DNA of 64,000 nucleotides, from assembly GCA_016715465.1 (NCBI GenBank), contig JADKAA010000024.1, positions 1,550,001-1,614,000 on the forward strand, written 5' to 3'. The translations under genes were made by a program, and so were the position numbers. This stretch comes from Saprospiraceae bacterium. Its GTDB lineage: Bacteria; Bacteroidota; Bacteroidia; Chitinophagales; Saprospiraceae. This document shows, piece after piece, positions 17,306-26,032 of the stretch (position 1 is the stretch's first letter; each line of letters begins with the position of its first letter). Below the pieces are notes generated by a model that saw only the letters and a list, made by a program, of their open reading frames with translations, was not told the DNA's origin and did not search any database.

Positions 17306-18919
17306 TTAAAGGTGTCCAAGAAAAATATATACCAGGATTGTACAGGTAATAAGGAAAGCTGCCAGCCATGGCGTATGTTTCCAGGGCACTATGGCTACGA
17401 ATCCTTTGTCTTCAATGGTGAAGCGTTTTTGATTGGGGTGAAAATATGAAACCAGGTGCATAAGCAGTACATTGAGGACAAATTCGAGTCCCCAGATGTG
17501 CACAAAATGCAAATCAGCTCTTATGACATACTGCATAACCACGTAGAAGAACAATCCAAAAATAAGTCCGGCTTTGGCACCTGTGGCACTCACCCGGGGA
17601 AATAACAAGGCTGCAAGCAGGACAGAAGCCATGGGTATAAAGAAGATGCCATTGAGTTGCTGTAATAATTGATACAAGCCAGCCGGGGCATTTACCACAA
17701 ATGGGGCTACAGCGATGGAACAAATAGCCAGTAAAATCGATGTGGTTTTACCCATCCTCACAACATCCTGGTCACTTGCATGCTTGCGCAGGTATTTTTT
17801 ATATATGCCCAGGCTATAGAGTGTTGCTGCACTGTTGAGCCCACTGTTGAATGTGCTGAGCACAGCTCCGGCCACCACGGCAATAAAAAAACCTGTCATC
17901 CATGTGGGCACTGTTTTTTTGATCAGTTCGGGATATACCTGATCGGGTTGATCGTAGTATTGTTCTCCAAAGTAATAAAAACAAATGATGCCGGGAAGTA
18001 CGATGATCAGGGGCATCAGTAATTTGAGGATGCCGGTATAGAGTAGTCCTTTTTGTGCTTCCTGAAGACTGGTTGCACCCAGGACCCGCTGGATGATGGA
18101 CTGGTGCATGGCCCAGAAGTAGATCTGGTTGATGATCATGCCGGTAAATAAGACACTGAATGGAAGGATCGAATCTCTGGCACCAGCACCAATGGAAGGC
18201 TCACTGCTGATGACGTTGAACTTATGCGGAGCGTGGTGCCAGACAGTGACGAGTCCCTGCCAGACATCGCCTTTTCCAATGGCACTGAGGGCAAGCATGG
18301 GCACGGCGAGTCCGGCAATGAGCAGGCCAATTCCATACAGTGAATCGGTGAGTGCCACCATCTTGAGTCCACCAATGATGGCATAAATGGCCCCGATGAT
18401 GCCAACGACCACCACTGTTAGCCAAAGTCCCTCTGGTTTTGTAATGTTTAAATTGGCAGATACTTCAAACAAGCTCTCAATGTTGATGGCCCCGGTGTAC
18501 AATACTATGGGAAGCAGCGTAAAGGTGAATGAAATGATGAGCAGTCCATCCACCATGGATCGGATTGCACCATCAAATCTTTGTTCAAGTAATTCAGGAA
18601 TGGTGGTTATGCCCAGTTTGAGGTATCTTGGTGCAAAAAATAATGCGGCAATCACCAGTGCTATGGCAGAAGTAACTTCCCAGGTGATGATGATCGCTCC
18701 ATTCCGGTAGGAAGAGCCATTCATTCCCACCAGGTGTTCCGTTGAAATATTGGTCATGATCAATGAGCCTGCTATGATGGGTCCCGTAAGGCTCCGGCCT
18801 CCCAAAAAATAACCTTCTCCGCTTGAGGTATTGTCATGTTTTAGTCTTTTTGCCGCAATCCATGAAACCAAAGCTGTAAAACCAATAAAACTAAGCCAGG
18901 TAAACAACATACCATACAT
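17306..18919 (-). CDS. Sodium/solute symporter (SSS family), probable sugar transporter
   Basis: A 537-residue inner-membrane protein with about 13-14 TM helices. The family hallmarks are visible: YFLGGRSLTGPIIAGSLIMTNISTEHLVGMNGSSYRNG near residues 38-73, and later ATSLQEAQKGLLYTGILKLLMPLI and FNSGLNSAATLYSLGIYKKYL. The latter resembles SGLT/vSGLT-type sugar symporters rather than proline or pantothenate carriers. It is first gene of a two-gene operon with the adjoining PfkB kinase, giving sodium-driven import followed by phosphorylation. Confidence 0.85.
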   Translation of the reverse strand: MYGMLFTWLSFIGFTALVSWIAAKRLKHDNTSSGEGYFLGGRSLTGPIIAGSLIMTNISTEHLVGMNGSSYRNGAIIITWEVTSAIALVIAALFFAPRYLKLGITTIPELLEQRFDGAIRSMVDGLLIISFTFTLLPIVLYTGAINIESLFEVSANLNITKPEGLWLTVVVVGIIGAIYAIIGGLKMVALTDSLYGIGLLIAGLAVPMLALSAIGKGDVWQGLVTVWHHAPHKFNVISSEPSIGAGARDSILPFSVLFTGMIINQIYFWAMHQSIIQRVLGATSLQEAQKGLLYTGILKLLMPLIIVLPGIICFYYFGEQYYDQPDQVYPELIKKTVPTWMTGFFIAVVAGAVLSTFNSGLNSAATLYSLGIYKKYLRKHASDQDVVRMGKTTSILLAICSIAVAPFVVNAPAGLYQLLQQLNGIFFIPMASVLLAALLFPRVSATGAKAGLIFGLFFYVVMQYVIRADLHFVHIWGLEFVLNVLLMHLVSYFHPNQKRFTIEDKGFVAIVPWKHTPWLAAFLITCTILVYIFLGHL

Positions 18920-19125
18920 TTAATTTATTAAACATTCGACCCCTATTGAACTTGCAAGGGGCTAAATGGACTTTACGGGTCCAAGGTAAGGAATTTCCTG
19001 AAACAGCATTTGAAGCAAATCAAATATTTGAATTGCAGCGCTTCTTAAGGTGGGAAAAGGCGCATCAAATTAAACTATACAGGTAAGCCCGCGACAAATT
19101 CGGGTGTGCTGTGAAAAGCCATTGA

Positions 19126-19815
19126 CTATTTGGGCGAATCGCTTATGATGATGCCATCATTCATGGTGATGATGCGATGAGTGTGACTTGCAAAAGACTT
19201 ATCGTGCGTGACAATGAGCAGAGTTTGATTGTACTTTTCACAGAGTGAATTGAATATGTCATAAACAATTTGGCTGTTTTTATTATCGAGGTTACCGGTA
19301 GGTTCATCGCCCATTATGATGAGCGGGTCATTAATCAGCGCCCTCGCAATAGCCACGCGTTGTTTTTCTCCACCGGAAAGTTGATTGGCTTTTTTGAATG
19401 CCTTATCCCGGATGCCAAGGTTTTCCAGGTGCAACATTGCATTTTGTTCAATCTTTACGGGGGAAAGTTTTCCCAACTTGAGGGCGGGCAACATCACATT
19501 TTTCAGCACTGTAAACTCATTTAGCAGGTAGTGAAACTGGAAAACAAAACCGATTTTTTCATTCCTGATTGTTGCCAGCTCCTCCTCAGATTTGAGATGG
19601 GTTGAGACACCATTGATGGATAGATCTCCTTCAAATTCGGTATCCATGGTTGATAAAATATACAGCAAGGTAGATTTACCACAACCCGACTTTCCCGTAA
19701 TGGAGACGAATTCACCTTTATTGATACTGAAATTGATGTCGTGCAGTACCTTGACCTTTACAGGGTCTTCAAAATATTTGTGAATGTGACTGGCTTGTAA
19801 TACGATTTCTCCCAT
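19126..19815 (-). CDS. ABC transporter ATP-binding protein (LolD/MacB type)
   Basis: A 229-residue ATPase. Walker A GKSGCGKST at about 39-47, Q-loop FQFHYLLNEFTV, signature LSGGEKQR, Walker B LIIMGDEPTGNLD, and H-loop VTHDKSF. The sequence is closest to the MacB/LolD/FtsE branch that works with MacB-type four-helix permeases. It is last of a three-gene operon (adaptor, permease, ATPase), one base after the permease stop. It powers export or lipoprotein/peptide movement at the inner membrane. Confidence 0.9.
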   Translation of the reverse strand: MGEIVLQASHIHKYFEDPVKVKVLHDINFSINKGEFVSITGKSGCGKSTLLYILSTMDTEFEGDLSINGVSTHLKSEEELATIRNEKIGFVFQFHYLLNEFTVLKNVMLPALKLGKLSPVKIEQNAMLHLENLGIRDKAFKKANQLSGGEKQRVAIARALINDPLIIMGDEPTGNLDNKNSQIVYDIFNSLCEKYNQTLLIVTHDKSFASHTHRIITMNDGIIISDSPK

Positions 19816-19816
19816 T

Positions 19817-21076
19817 TTATTTGCCGCGGATGATGATGACCGGGTCGATGCTGCTTGCTTTCCTTGACGGGAAATAGCCTGCTAAGAAAGTAGTGATTAG
19901 GGCAAAAGTAAGCCCAGTTACATAATATTTCAAATCATAATTGACCGGATAGGTAGTGATGGTGGGCAAGGCCTGGGTCTCGAAAGGAAGCTTGTCTATT
20001 AACCGGGAAAAGATCAAACCAAAAAGCAAGCCCAGTAATCCTCCTGCCAAACCAATGCTGAGTGCAATGCTCAGGAAAATGCTCCTTACATCTTTGCCTG
20101 AAAACCCTGTGGCCTTAAGTATGGCAATGCTATCCATTTTTTCATAGATCATCATGTTGAGGATGTTATAAATACCAAATCCAGCGACAATGAGCAGGGT
20201 AATTCCTACCGCATAGGATATGATGTTTCGGACAAAACTGCCCGTTTCAAATTGAGCATTGGCCGACTGGATGTCTTCGGCATCTGTTCCGTATATCGTA
20301 TGAAATTCCTTTGCCATCATGGGGGCCAGGCTCATGTCATGCAGTTTGATCTGGATGTCAGAAACATGATTGTTTGGTTTACCCAGTAGTTTTTGAACGG
20401 TTTGAATGGAAGTAAAACTCTGAACCTTGTCATAGTCGGCGATACCCGATTGAAAGAAAGCGACGACCTTGAGAGATAACCTTTCACCCCCTGCGGTGGT
20501 AAGTTGCACCATATCGCCGGGGACTACCAAAAGTTTTTCTGCAAGACCTTTGCCCAGAATGATGCTGTTTGGCACAAATTGCAAGTCTATGGCTTTGCCG
20601 GAATTTACATAATCTCCGAAAGAAAATAATTCACTTTCTGCCCGGGCTTCGATGCCATTTACCATCCCTGTAATGTCAATGGTCCCTGATCTGAAGAGTA
20701 CCTGGGCGTTCAAACGCGGACAAATGCCTTTGATCCGGTTATCTCGATTTAAAACCTTCATTATGGCGGCACTGTTGTCAATTTCCATTCTTGAATTTGA
20801 TGCTTTTACCGAGTTGATGAAGGCGTAGATGCGATCATTATTGGTTGTTTTGTGGATGGGCTGTATTTCCGTGGGTTTGATATCATTGTAGAGGCGAATG
20901 TGTGGCGTCCTGTTGAGTACCAAGCCGTCCAGCATGTCGTTTAACCCGTTCATAAAACCAAGTAAGGATATGAACATAGTTATACTGAAGGTGACGCCTA
21001 TGGCTGCAACCAGCGTTTGTTGCCATCTGGCCATCATCATGGATCGGGATATGTCAAGGATGAGCCGAAAGTTCAT
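19817..21076 (-). CDS. ABC transporter permease (MacB/DevC/LolE-like)
   Basis: A 419-residue protein with one N-terminal TM helix (about 22-45), a periplasmic domain of some 230 residues, and three C-terminal TM helices including GFGIYNILNMMIYEKMDSIAILKATGFSGKDVRSIFL, the FtsX-domain hallmark. It ends in the PSRKASSIDPVIIIRGK motif typical of MacB/DevC permeases. Its ATG overlaps the adaptor stop by four bases, indicating translational coupling. Together with a lipoprotein adaptor this suggests a tripartite-type exporter; the outer-membrane factor is not in the window. Confidence 0.88.
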   Translation of the reverse strand: MNFRLILDISRSMMMARWQQTLVAAIGVTFSITMFISLLGFMNGLNDMLDGLVLNRTPHIRLYNDIKPTEIQPIHKTTNNDRIYAFINSVKASNSRMEIDNSAAIMKVLNRDNRIKGICPRLNAQVLFRSGTIDITGMVNGIEARAESELFSFGDYVNSGKAIDLQFVPNSIILGKGLAEKLLVVPGDMVQLTTAGGERLSLKVVAFFQSGIADYDKVQSFTSIQTVQKLLGKPNNHVSDIQIKLHDMSLAPMMAKEFHTIYGTDAEDIQSANAQFETGSFVRNIISYAVGITLLIVAGFGIYNILNMMIYEKMDSIAILKATGFSGKDVRSIFLSIALSIGLAGGLLGLLFGLIFSRLIDKLPFETQALPTITTYPVNYDLKYYVTGLTFALITTFLAGYFPSRKASSIDPVIIIRGK

Positions 21077-22173
21077 TTCGTTGTTTTTAGAATGACATCC
21101 CCGGCTTTCAGCCCTTTGATGATTTCCACTTTTTCATAATCTTTTAGTCCTGTCCATACGCGGACCAAAGATTCTTTTTCCATCATCACAAAACTGTCTC
21201 TGATGAGGTAAGACCTGGGAATGGTGAGCACTTGTTCTTTTTCTGCATAGACTATGTTTGCCTCAAGTGTAAGGTTGGGAAACAGAGGTGATGGTGGATT
21301 TTCAAAGATTGCCTCCAGTTCAAAGGTTCGGTTTTTTTCATTCATAATGGGATATATTCTACTTACCCTTCCGATATAAACAGAGTCGGGGTAACTGTCC
21401 ATTGAGAGGTACACTTTTTGGCCGGTTTTGATTTTCACGATGTCTTTTTCGTCCACCTGGAGTTCGGCAATAAAGGCATTGGCTTTTCCGATGATGGCCA
21501 TACTTTGTTGGGTGGAAACCATTTCACCTTCTTCTGCGGTGATTCGGTATATTGTTCCATTTATCCTGGATTTAAGGATGAAATCAGCCGTCTGGCTTTT
21601 ACTTATTTCCAGCAATTTGCTGGATTGTGCGGCGGTAAAGTCAAGTTGTTTTTTTAAATCGCGATACCGGTTCCGGGCGATGCGGTAACTATTGGCTGAC
21701 GCAACATAAGCCATTTCTCTTTGTTCCAGATCCAGTGCCGAACCAATGCCTTCGGCCCAAAGTTCCTGCTGTCGTTTATATAAAAGTGAGTCACTGTTCA
21801 TCTTCCTTTTAGCCAGGTCGATGGTCGCTTCCTGTTCGGCGAGCCGGTCTCCACGCGTATTCCGGGAGGCGTATTCTGCAGCAAGTTGTGCGTTTTCTTC
21901 CTGTAAACTGGAAGCCAAATGTTTGATGATGAATAGGGGTTGTCCCACTTTGACAAGTTCTCCTTCATGGGCGAGGGTTTTCTGTAAGATGCCGGGGTTG
22001 TTGGCAAAAACTTCATATTGATTTTCCGATATGATGTGTCCCGACGCATAAATGGCAGCGGTGATGGGCTCAAGTCGGACAATGTACATTTCCTTTGAAT
22101 CTCTGCATCCATTCACAAATGGGGTTAATAAGATCAAAATGAAAACAAACGAAGGAAATTTTATTAATCTCAT
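21073..22173 (-). CDS. HlyD/RND-type periplasmic adaptor, lipoprotein
   Basis: A 366-residue membrane-fusion protein. The start MRLIKFPSFVFILILLTPFVNGC contains a lipobox (VNGC), so it is probably anchored to a membrane by lipid. It has a biotinyl-lipoyl half (GELVKVGQPLFII), a long alpha hairpin at about 90-180, the second half-motif (ILKSRINGTIYRITAEEGEMV), and a beta-barrel domain. It would link the MacB-like permease to an outer-membrane channel. First gene of the operon; a TAAATTTG promoter element lies at 22302-22309. Confidence 0.88.
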   Translation of the reverse strand: MRLIKFPSFVFILILLTPFVNGCRDSKEMYIVRLEPITAAIYASGHIISENQYEVFANNPGILQKTLAHEGELVKVGQPLFIIKHLASSLQEENAQLAAEYASRNTRGDRLAEQEATIDLAKRKMNSDSLLYKRQQELWAEGIGSALDLEQREMAYVASANSYRIARNRYRDLKKQLDFTAAQSSKLLEISKSQTADFILKSRINGTIYRITAEEGEMVSTQQSMAIIGKANAFIAELQVDEKDIVKIKTGQKVYLSMDSYPDSVYIGRVSRIYPIMNEKNRTFELEAIFENPPSPLFPNLTLEANIVYAEKEQVLTIPRSYLIRDSFVMMEKESLVRVWTGLKDYEKVEIIKGLKAGDVILKTTK

Positions 22174-22301
22174 TAAAAGCTGGTTAATTTACCTGATTAA
22201 AAAGACACTTAATATTAGGGTATAAATTGATAAAATATAGAGAAAAGATCATTGATCAATGTCACTCCACCATAAGAAACCCATCATTAGTTCCTGTTTT
22301 T

Positions 22302-22309
22302 CAAATTTA
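22302..22309 (-). promoter_or_regulatory. Bacteroidota -7 promoter element for the efflux operon
   Basis: On the minus strand TAAATTTG matches TAnnTTTG. It predicts a leader of about 120 bases before the adaptor ATG at 22173. Confidence 0.4.
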
Positions 22310-22371
22310 CAAAACATTTGACAGCATTGGAAATAAATTGCATTCTATTCCGTACCGCACTGTTTGATTTT

Positions 22372-22411
22372 GGAAAAAATAAAAAAAGCTGCCTTAAGAA
22401 TAAAGCAGCTT
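22372..22411 (-). terminator. Rho-independent terminator of the haem/DUF5777 operon
   Basis: On the minus strand GCAGC arms (AAGCTGC at 22386-22392 with GCAGCTT at 22405-22411) form a 7-bp stem with a 12-base loop, followed by a T-rich tail TTTTTTTATTTTTT. It lies about 80 bases after the stop at 22493. Confidence 0.7.
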
Positions 22412-22492
22412 ATATGAAATACTTTTAAAATCGAATAATAAAAGTCTGTTGAAAGTACTTAAAAGAAGACTTTAATTATGGTCTTAACAGAA

Positions 22493-23464
22493 CTATTCAC
22501 TTTTATTTTTGCGCTTAAACATCATGTCGGCCATATCTTCTTCCTGGAGGTCTATCAATCTGGTGATATTAAAACCAACAAGAAATGACCCATCTGAGAA
22601 ATCATTTTGATTAAAGACGTTATTGTACTGCGGAACCATCCACCTGTAATTACCGACAAACACCTGAAACGCATGCAACGGAGTCGCTATTTCAACGCCA
22701 ATGCTCAAATTGGGATTTGGATTATTGGTTTTGTGTTTGGTAATGGGCTGATCGTAGTTCCCTATAAACGCAAATGCATCGGATATTTTGTACCTGCCCA
22801 GGATGCTGAAAGCCAGGTGGTCGTTTTTCATTTTACCCTGAATCTGTCCTTCGGTATCAAAATACCCTTCTACACTATTAAAGTGCGAGAGGGATAATGA
22901 ACCCTGAATGGAAAGATCCCGGCTCACTTTTTTTGCAATCATAAGCTGGTGAAAGTAGCTGTAACGGTCAGTTTTATTCACAAAATTTTCCTTTCCTCTG
23001 GTATCCGCTGCCATATTGCCAAAGTAGGTAAGGCTGATTGGAGCAGTTTTATCACCGTGTTCTTTAAGAATGGCATATTTAAGGTTTACATCCCATATGA
23101 GCCTGTCTTTGGAAAAGCCAAAACCGAGCATAAGATTATTTATTGGTGTATAGCCCAAACCCAAACGAATATTTGAGGGTGCGTACATTCCAAAGAAATC
23201 GCTATATCCGTTATTCACTGTACCAAAGCGGTGCAAAATGTCGAATTCCAGTGTATTCTTCAATGGCACATACACCGTTTGATTGTCAATAAGCCATATG
23301 CTTTCAAATGTGTTGCCCACACGTTGCAGCCCTCTGCTTTTAATTGCGATGGTTTGTACTTCATCCTGTTGATCCTGTGCAATAGCTGTGTAGGTCACCG
23401 AGGAAAGAAACAAAACAACAAGCAGAGATGTTAAGATTTTATTTGAAAAAGATATTGGTTTCAT
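22493..23464 (-). CDS. DUF5777 family outer-membrane beta-barrel protein
   Basis: A 323-residue protein with a signal peptide (hydrophobic core about 11-28, AIAQ cleavage). It consists of alternating amphipathic strands with the RGLQRVGNTFESIWLIDNQTVYVPLKNTLEFDILHRFGTVNNGYSDFFGMYAPSNIR start (shown in pieces: RGLQRVGNTFE, HRFGTVNNGYSDFFG) that marks DUF5777. Such barrels sit in the outer membrane and often neighbour cytochromes and YceI proteins. Last gene of a three-gene operon with a haem-binding lipoprotein and a small cytochrome-like lipoprotein, so a role in periplasmic or outer-membrane redox chemistry is a reasonable guess. Confidence 0.82.
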   Translation of the reverse strand: MKPISFSNKILTSLLVVLFLSSVTYTAIAQDQQDEVQTIAIKSRGLQRVGNTFESIWLIDNQTVYVPLKNTLEFDILHRFGTVNNGYSDFFGMYAPSNIRLGLGYTPINNLMLGFGFSKDRLIWDVNLKYAILKEHGDKTAPISLTYFGNMAADTRGKENFVNKTDRYSYFHQLMIAKKVSRDLSIQGSLSLSHFNSVEGYFDTEGQIQGKMKNDHLAFSILGRYKISDAFAFIGNYDQPITKHKTNNPNPNLSIGVEIATPLHAFQVFVGNYRWMVPQYNNVFNQNDFSDGSFLVGFNITRLIDLQEEDMADMMFKRKNKSE

Positions 23465-23474
23465 AATTCTTGTT

Positions 23475-23864
23475 TTAATTGTTAAGAGCTCCTTGTTTTA
23501 TCCACGCCAATACCTTTGCATTGTATGCTGCATTTGGACCTGTAAGCGGCATTGGAAGATTTTTTGAACCTTTCATCCAAAGGTAAAGCTCACTGTTTGC
23601 CGGATCTGCAGCATTGATGTAATTGCCATTTGTCAGGGCACTATAAGCTTTATCAGCTCTAAGGTCTGGAGAAACTGAACCGCTGTGACAACCAGTAGTG
23701 CTGCAACTTTGATTGAAGATGGGAATAATGTCATTGGAAAAGGAAATATCCCCAACATCTTCAGATTCTTCAATTAATACGGTTTCATCATAATAACATG
23801 AAGACATCGACAAGCTCAATAATAGGATAACAAGAGACTTAAAAAATAATCCTGGTGTTTTCAT
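23475..23864 (-). CDS. Small cytochrome c-like lipoprotein
   Basis: A 129-residue protein with a lipobox (SMSSC, Cys23). It continues with the common Bacteroidota pattern DISFSNDIIPIFNQSC-STTG-CHSG, in which Cys54, Cys59 and His60 form a CX4CH haem-attachment motif, one residue longer than the usual CXXCH with two extra positions. NLPMPLTG near 103-110 offers the likely Met axial ligand (Met105). The size fits a monohaem cytochrome domain. It lies between the haem-binding ED_dh-like lipoprotein and the DUF5777 barrel and probably passes electrons within that module. Haem attachment through CX4CH is inferred. Confidence 0.78.
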   Translation of the reverse strand: MKTPGLFFKSLVILLLSLSMSSCYYDETVLIEESEDVGDISFSNDIIPIFNQSCSTTGCHSGSVSPDLRADKAYSALTNGNYINAADPANSELYLWMKGSKNLPMPLTGPNAAYNAKVLAWIKQGALNN

Positions 23865-23906
23865 CTTTTTAATTTTTTGTGGTTAAAATCTATTTAAATC
23901 GCAGGA

Positions 23907-25133
23907 CTATTTTTTGAATTTCAGCAATAAATTTGTCTTGATGGCATGGGCCAGTGCAGCGTTTTCAAATAAACCTATGCCGAAATACTGGTCAGAAAGG
24001 TCTGCAAAGTTAATGTCAACTTTGTCTGCATCTCCGGTATTTAGTTTTCTTTGAAGTTCCAGGATATAACCTGAGCCGGTATGTGTCCATTTTGCGGTAA
24101 TGTCTCCTTCATTTCCCTGCACTTTACTGTTTACAATACTTGGAATCCCTTTTGCGCCGCTTCTTGAACCTGCCCTTTGAAAATCGACGTCTGTATTTGG
24201 ATCTATGGTTCCTCCATCATAGGACAAGATGCCATTTGCATCCACTGCAGTTATCAATTTGGCAGTACCTCCTGAAACTTGATCCTGTGTTATCCAATAG
24301 TAATATTTTTGGCCGGGAATTACATATTTGGGTACACTTACCGCCGTGGTGGTTCCGGTAATGTTCAATGATTGTTTATTATCACCGTATCCTGTACCTG
24401 CTACTTTTGGATCACTCTTACGTCCATTTGGTGTAGCATTGTCCTGATATTGGTCGTCAAAAGTGCCAAATGCTCCTTCTCTGACAAGTTTCCAGTGCCA
24501 CATGTCAATTCTTTCATCCGGACCATTGGTGTAATGCCTTGAATATCCAGATGCTGCATCAAGACCCGTGTGACAAGATTTGTAACAAGTGGCAGTACTC
24601 CATCCCGCAACAGAATTATTCACATTCCACAAGAAAGCGAACTTGTCTTCATAAAAGGCTTCCCTGATTAATTTGCCGTCACTGTTAAATGTGGGGTACC
24701 TGTTTTCTTGTTTCCATTTCTTTTCAGCAGGTTCAAAATACCAGGTTTCCCTATCTAGTGAGTGGGTGTTGTCATCCCATTCCAATAGCATATAAATGTT
24801 TTCATTGTCAAACATTGATTTCAGGGAAACATTGTAGGATTTGCCGCCATAACCATAAAAGTTGGCAGGTACTTTATCTGGTCCCAACTGATCCGGTACA
24901 ACAACCCTTGTTTTAAGCGGTGTAACATCATCCCATTTGGACTCAATGACACCGTCTATTGAAGGAGGAGATGTGGTAAACTCTGAAACCAGCTCAGTTT
25001 CGCTATAATTTAAGCCGCCAGGCACATATTCGTCAAGGACCTGATCCTCATTTGTACAACCACTTAAATCAAACAGCATTTTGCCGCATACCAATAATGC
25101 CAGCAGGAAAAATTTTTTTTGATTACGTCTCAT
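23907..25133 (-). CDS. Ethylbenzene-dehydrogenase-type haem-binding lipoprotein
   Basis: A 408-residue lipoprotein (LSGC lipobox, Cys26). After residue 45 it shows the cytochrome c-552/DMSO-reductase-like haem-binding fold (EB_dh): SPPSIDGVIESKWDDV, then YMLLEWDD, a CYKSCH motif (Cys183, Cys187, His188; CX3CH spacing) and the conserved DMWHWK. The family is the haem subunit of some molybdenum dehydrogenases, but is also found alone as a periplasmic electron carrier. No molybdoenzyme is near. First gene of the haem operon, with an FNR-type palindrome centred about 42 bases before the predicted transcription start. Confidence 0.82.
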   Translation of the reverse strand: MRRNQKKFFLLALLVCGKMLFDLSGCTNEDQVLDEYVPGGLNYSETELVSEFTTSPPSIDGVIESKWDDVTPLKTRVVVPDQLGPDKVPANFYGYGGKSYNVSLKSMFDNENIYMLLEWDDNTHSLDRETWYFEPAEKKWKQENRYPTFNSDGKLIREAFYEDKFAFLWNVNNSVAGWSTATCYKSCHTGLDAASGYSRHYTNGPDERIDMWHWKLVREGAFGTFDDQYQDNATPNGRKSDPKVAGTGYGDNKQSLNITGTTTAVSVPKYVIPGQKYYYWITQDQVSGGTAKLITAVDANGILSYDGGTIDPNTDVDFQRAGSRSGAKGIPSIVNSKVQGNEGDITAKWTHTGSGYILELQRKLNTGDADKVDINFADLSDQYFGIGLFENAALAHAIKTNLLLKFKK

Positions 25134-25183
25134 TTTATTGAAGTTTTGTTAAGAATATCTAAAATTAGCTCCTTATTTCACTT

Positions 25184-25228
25184 TAAATTTATTATGGCGA
25201 TGCCCTTTAGCAATGATTTACATCATTG
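25184..25228 (-). promoter_or_regulatory. Crp/Fnr-type palindrome plus -7 element of the haem operon
   Basis: CAATGAT-TTAC-ATCATTG (25211-25228) is an exact palindrome with TGAT-N4-ATCA spacing, as in FNR/DNR sites. A minus-strand TAAATTTA (25191-25184, one mismatch to TAnnTTTG) predicts transcription start near 25177. The palindrome is then centred at about -42, the classic class II activator position. The ATG follows 44 bases later at 25133. Confidence 0.6.
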
Positions 25229-25666
25229 GATTTGAGTTTGCTTAATTGTAATAACAGAAAATCAATTCAACCTGGCCAGGCAGTCTGTCGGGCTGCGGGC
25301 AAATGGACAAGACTCATTAACTGTGCACCTGACGATTTTGTGGTCGTATTTCGCTGGCTGCTGATGGAAACTAGACCTTTGAAGTGTTTGAGATGACGGT
25401 TTTAGTACCAAGGGGAACATCGTATAAATGGCATTTATATTTTAAGGACTAATTTGTTGAACCCGAGGCCTGGATCAGGTCCATTAAATAGAAGATGATC
25501 GGGCTCGCTATCGGATCAGAAGTTTTCGAGGCAAATAGTATGGTAAATCCAATTAAAGTATAGTCTGCCAATCAATTTGACGAATAAAAAAAGGCTTTAT
25601 TATATTAGCACATCATTATCGTTGGACAAAACCGGTGGACAAGTATGAGCGCTGTGCAGGCAAAAT

Positions 25667-25762
25667 TTAAAAATCATTACCCGGAATGATCAGATACCCA
25701 TAGCCAAAAAGAGCAATGAAAAGTGCTGCTAATAAAGCAACATTTTGATGTTTTGGAATCAT
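25667..25762 (-). CDS. Possible 31-residue single-helix membrane peptide
   Basis: ATG at 25762, TAA at 25667. The peptide starts MIPKHQNVALLAALF and has one hydrophobic segment of about 19 residues (8-26), ending PGNDF. A purine-rich GGAAGAAG lies 3 bases before the ATG, unusual for this window and suggestive of a ribosome-binding site. No conserved match can be named. It may be chance, but the composition is that of small membrane proteins associated with respiratory complexes. Confidence 0.4.
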   Translation of the reverse strand: MIPKHQNVALLAALFIALFGYGYLIIPGNDF

Positions 25763-25976
25763 GGCTTCTTCCAGTTAAATTCACATATAATAAATTGCTT
25801 ATTAATTTATTAAACAATTAAAATAAAATAATATGACACATAAACGTGATGGCCATTTTGCCCATTTGGTCTGATTTTGGACAAATTACCACTAGAAACC
25901 GCGATTAATTTGGATATTTTTCAGGGTTTACCTTGAATCTTATAAAAAAGTGTGCTTTTTCTTTAAAATGGCAAAT

Positions 25977-25984
25977 TAAATTTG
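25977..25984 (+). promoter_or_regulatory. Bacteroidota -7 element of the giant PKD gene
   Basis: TAAATTTG matches TAnnTTTG, placing the start of transcription near 25991. This excludes the TTG at 25982 as a start and supports the ATG at 26033. Confidence 0.5.
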
Positions 25985-26032
25985 TATTTTTGGGAGTTGC
26001 ATCGTGCAATACAATCAATAACCAAGTTACGA

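Larger units (their letters stand above)
22174..22492. other. Intergenic region between efflux operon and haem operon
   Basis: Contains the terminator of the haem/DUF5777 operon (22386-22411) and a promoter element for the efflux operon (22302-22309). A short palindrome CATTGATCAATG lies near 22250-22261. Nothing else is visible. Confidence 0.5.
25134..25981. other. Long intergenic region between the haem operon and the giant PKD gene
   Basis: About 850 AT-rich bases. It holds the haem operon promoter (25184-25228), a possible 31-codon membrane-peptide gene (25667-25762) and the promoter of the giant gene (25977-25984). Between about 25230 and 25660 I see only a short CCTGGCCAGG palindrome near 25271 and no gene. 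Confidence 0.5.

Noticed and set aside
22250..22261. CATTGATCAATG as a third Crp/Fnr site
   Set aside because: The half-sites have no N4 spacer, so geometry does not fit.
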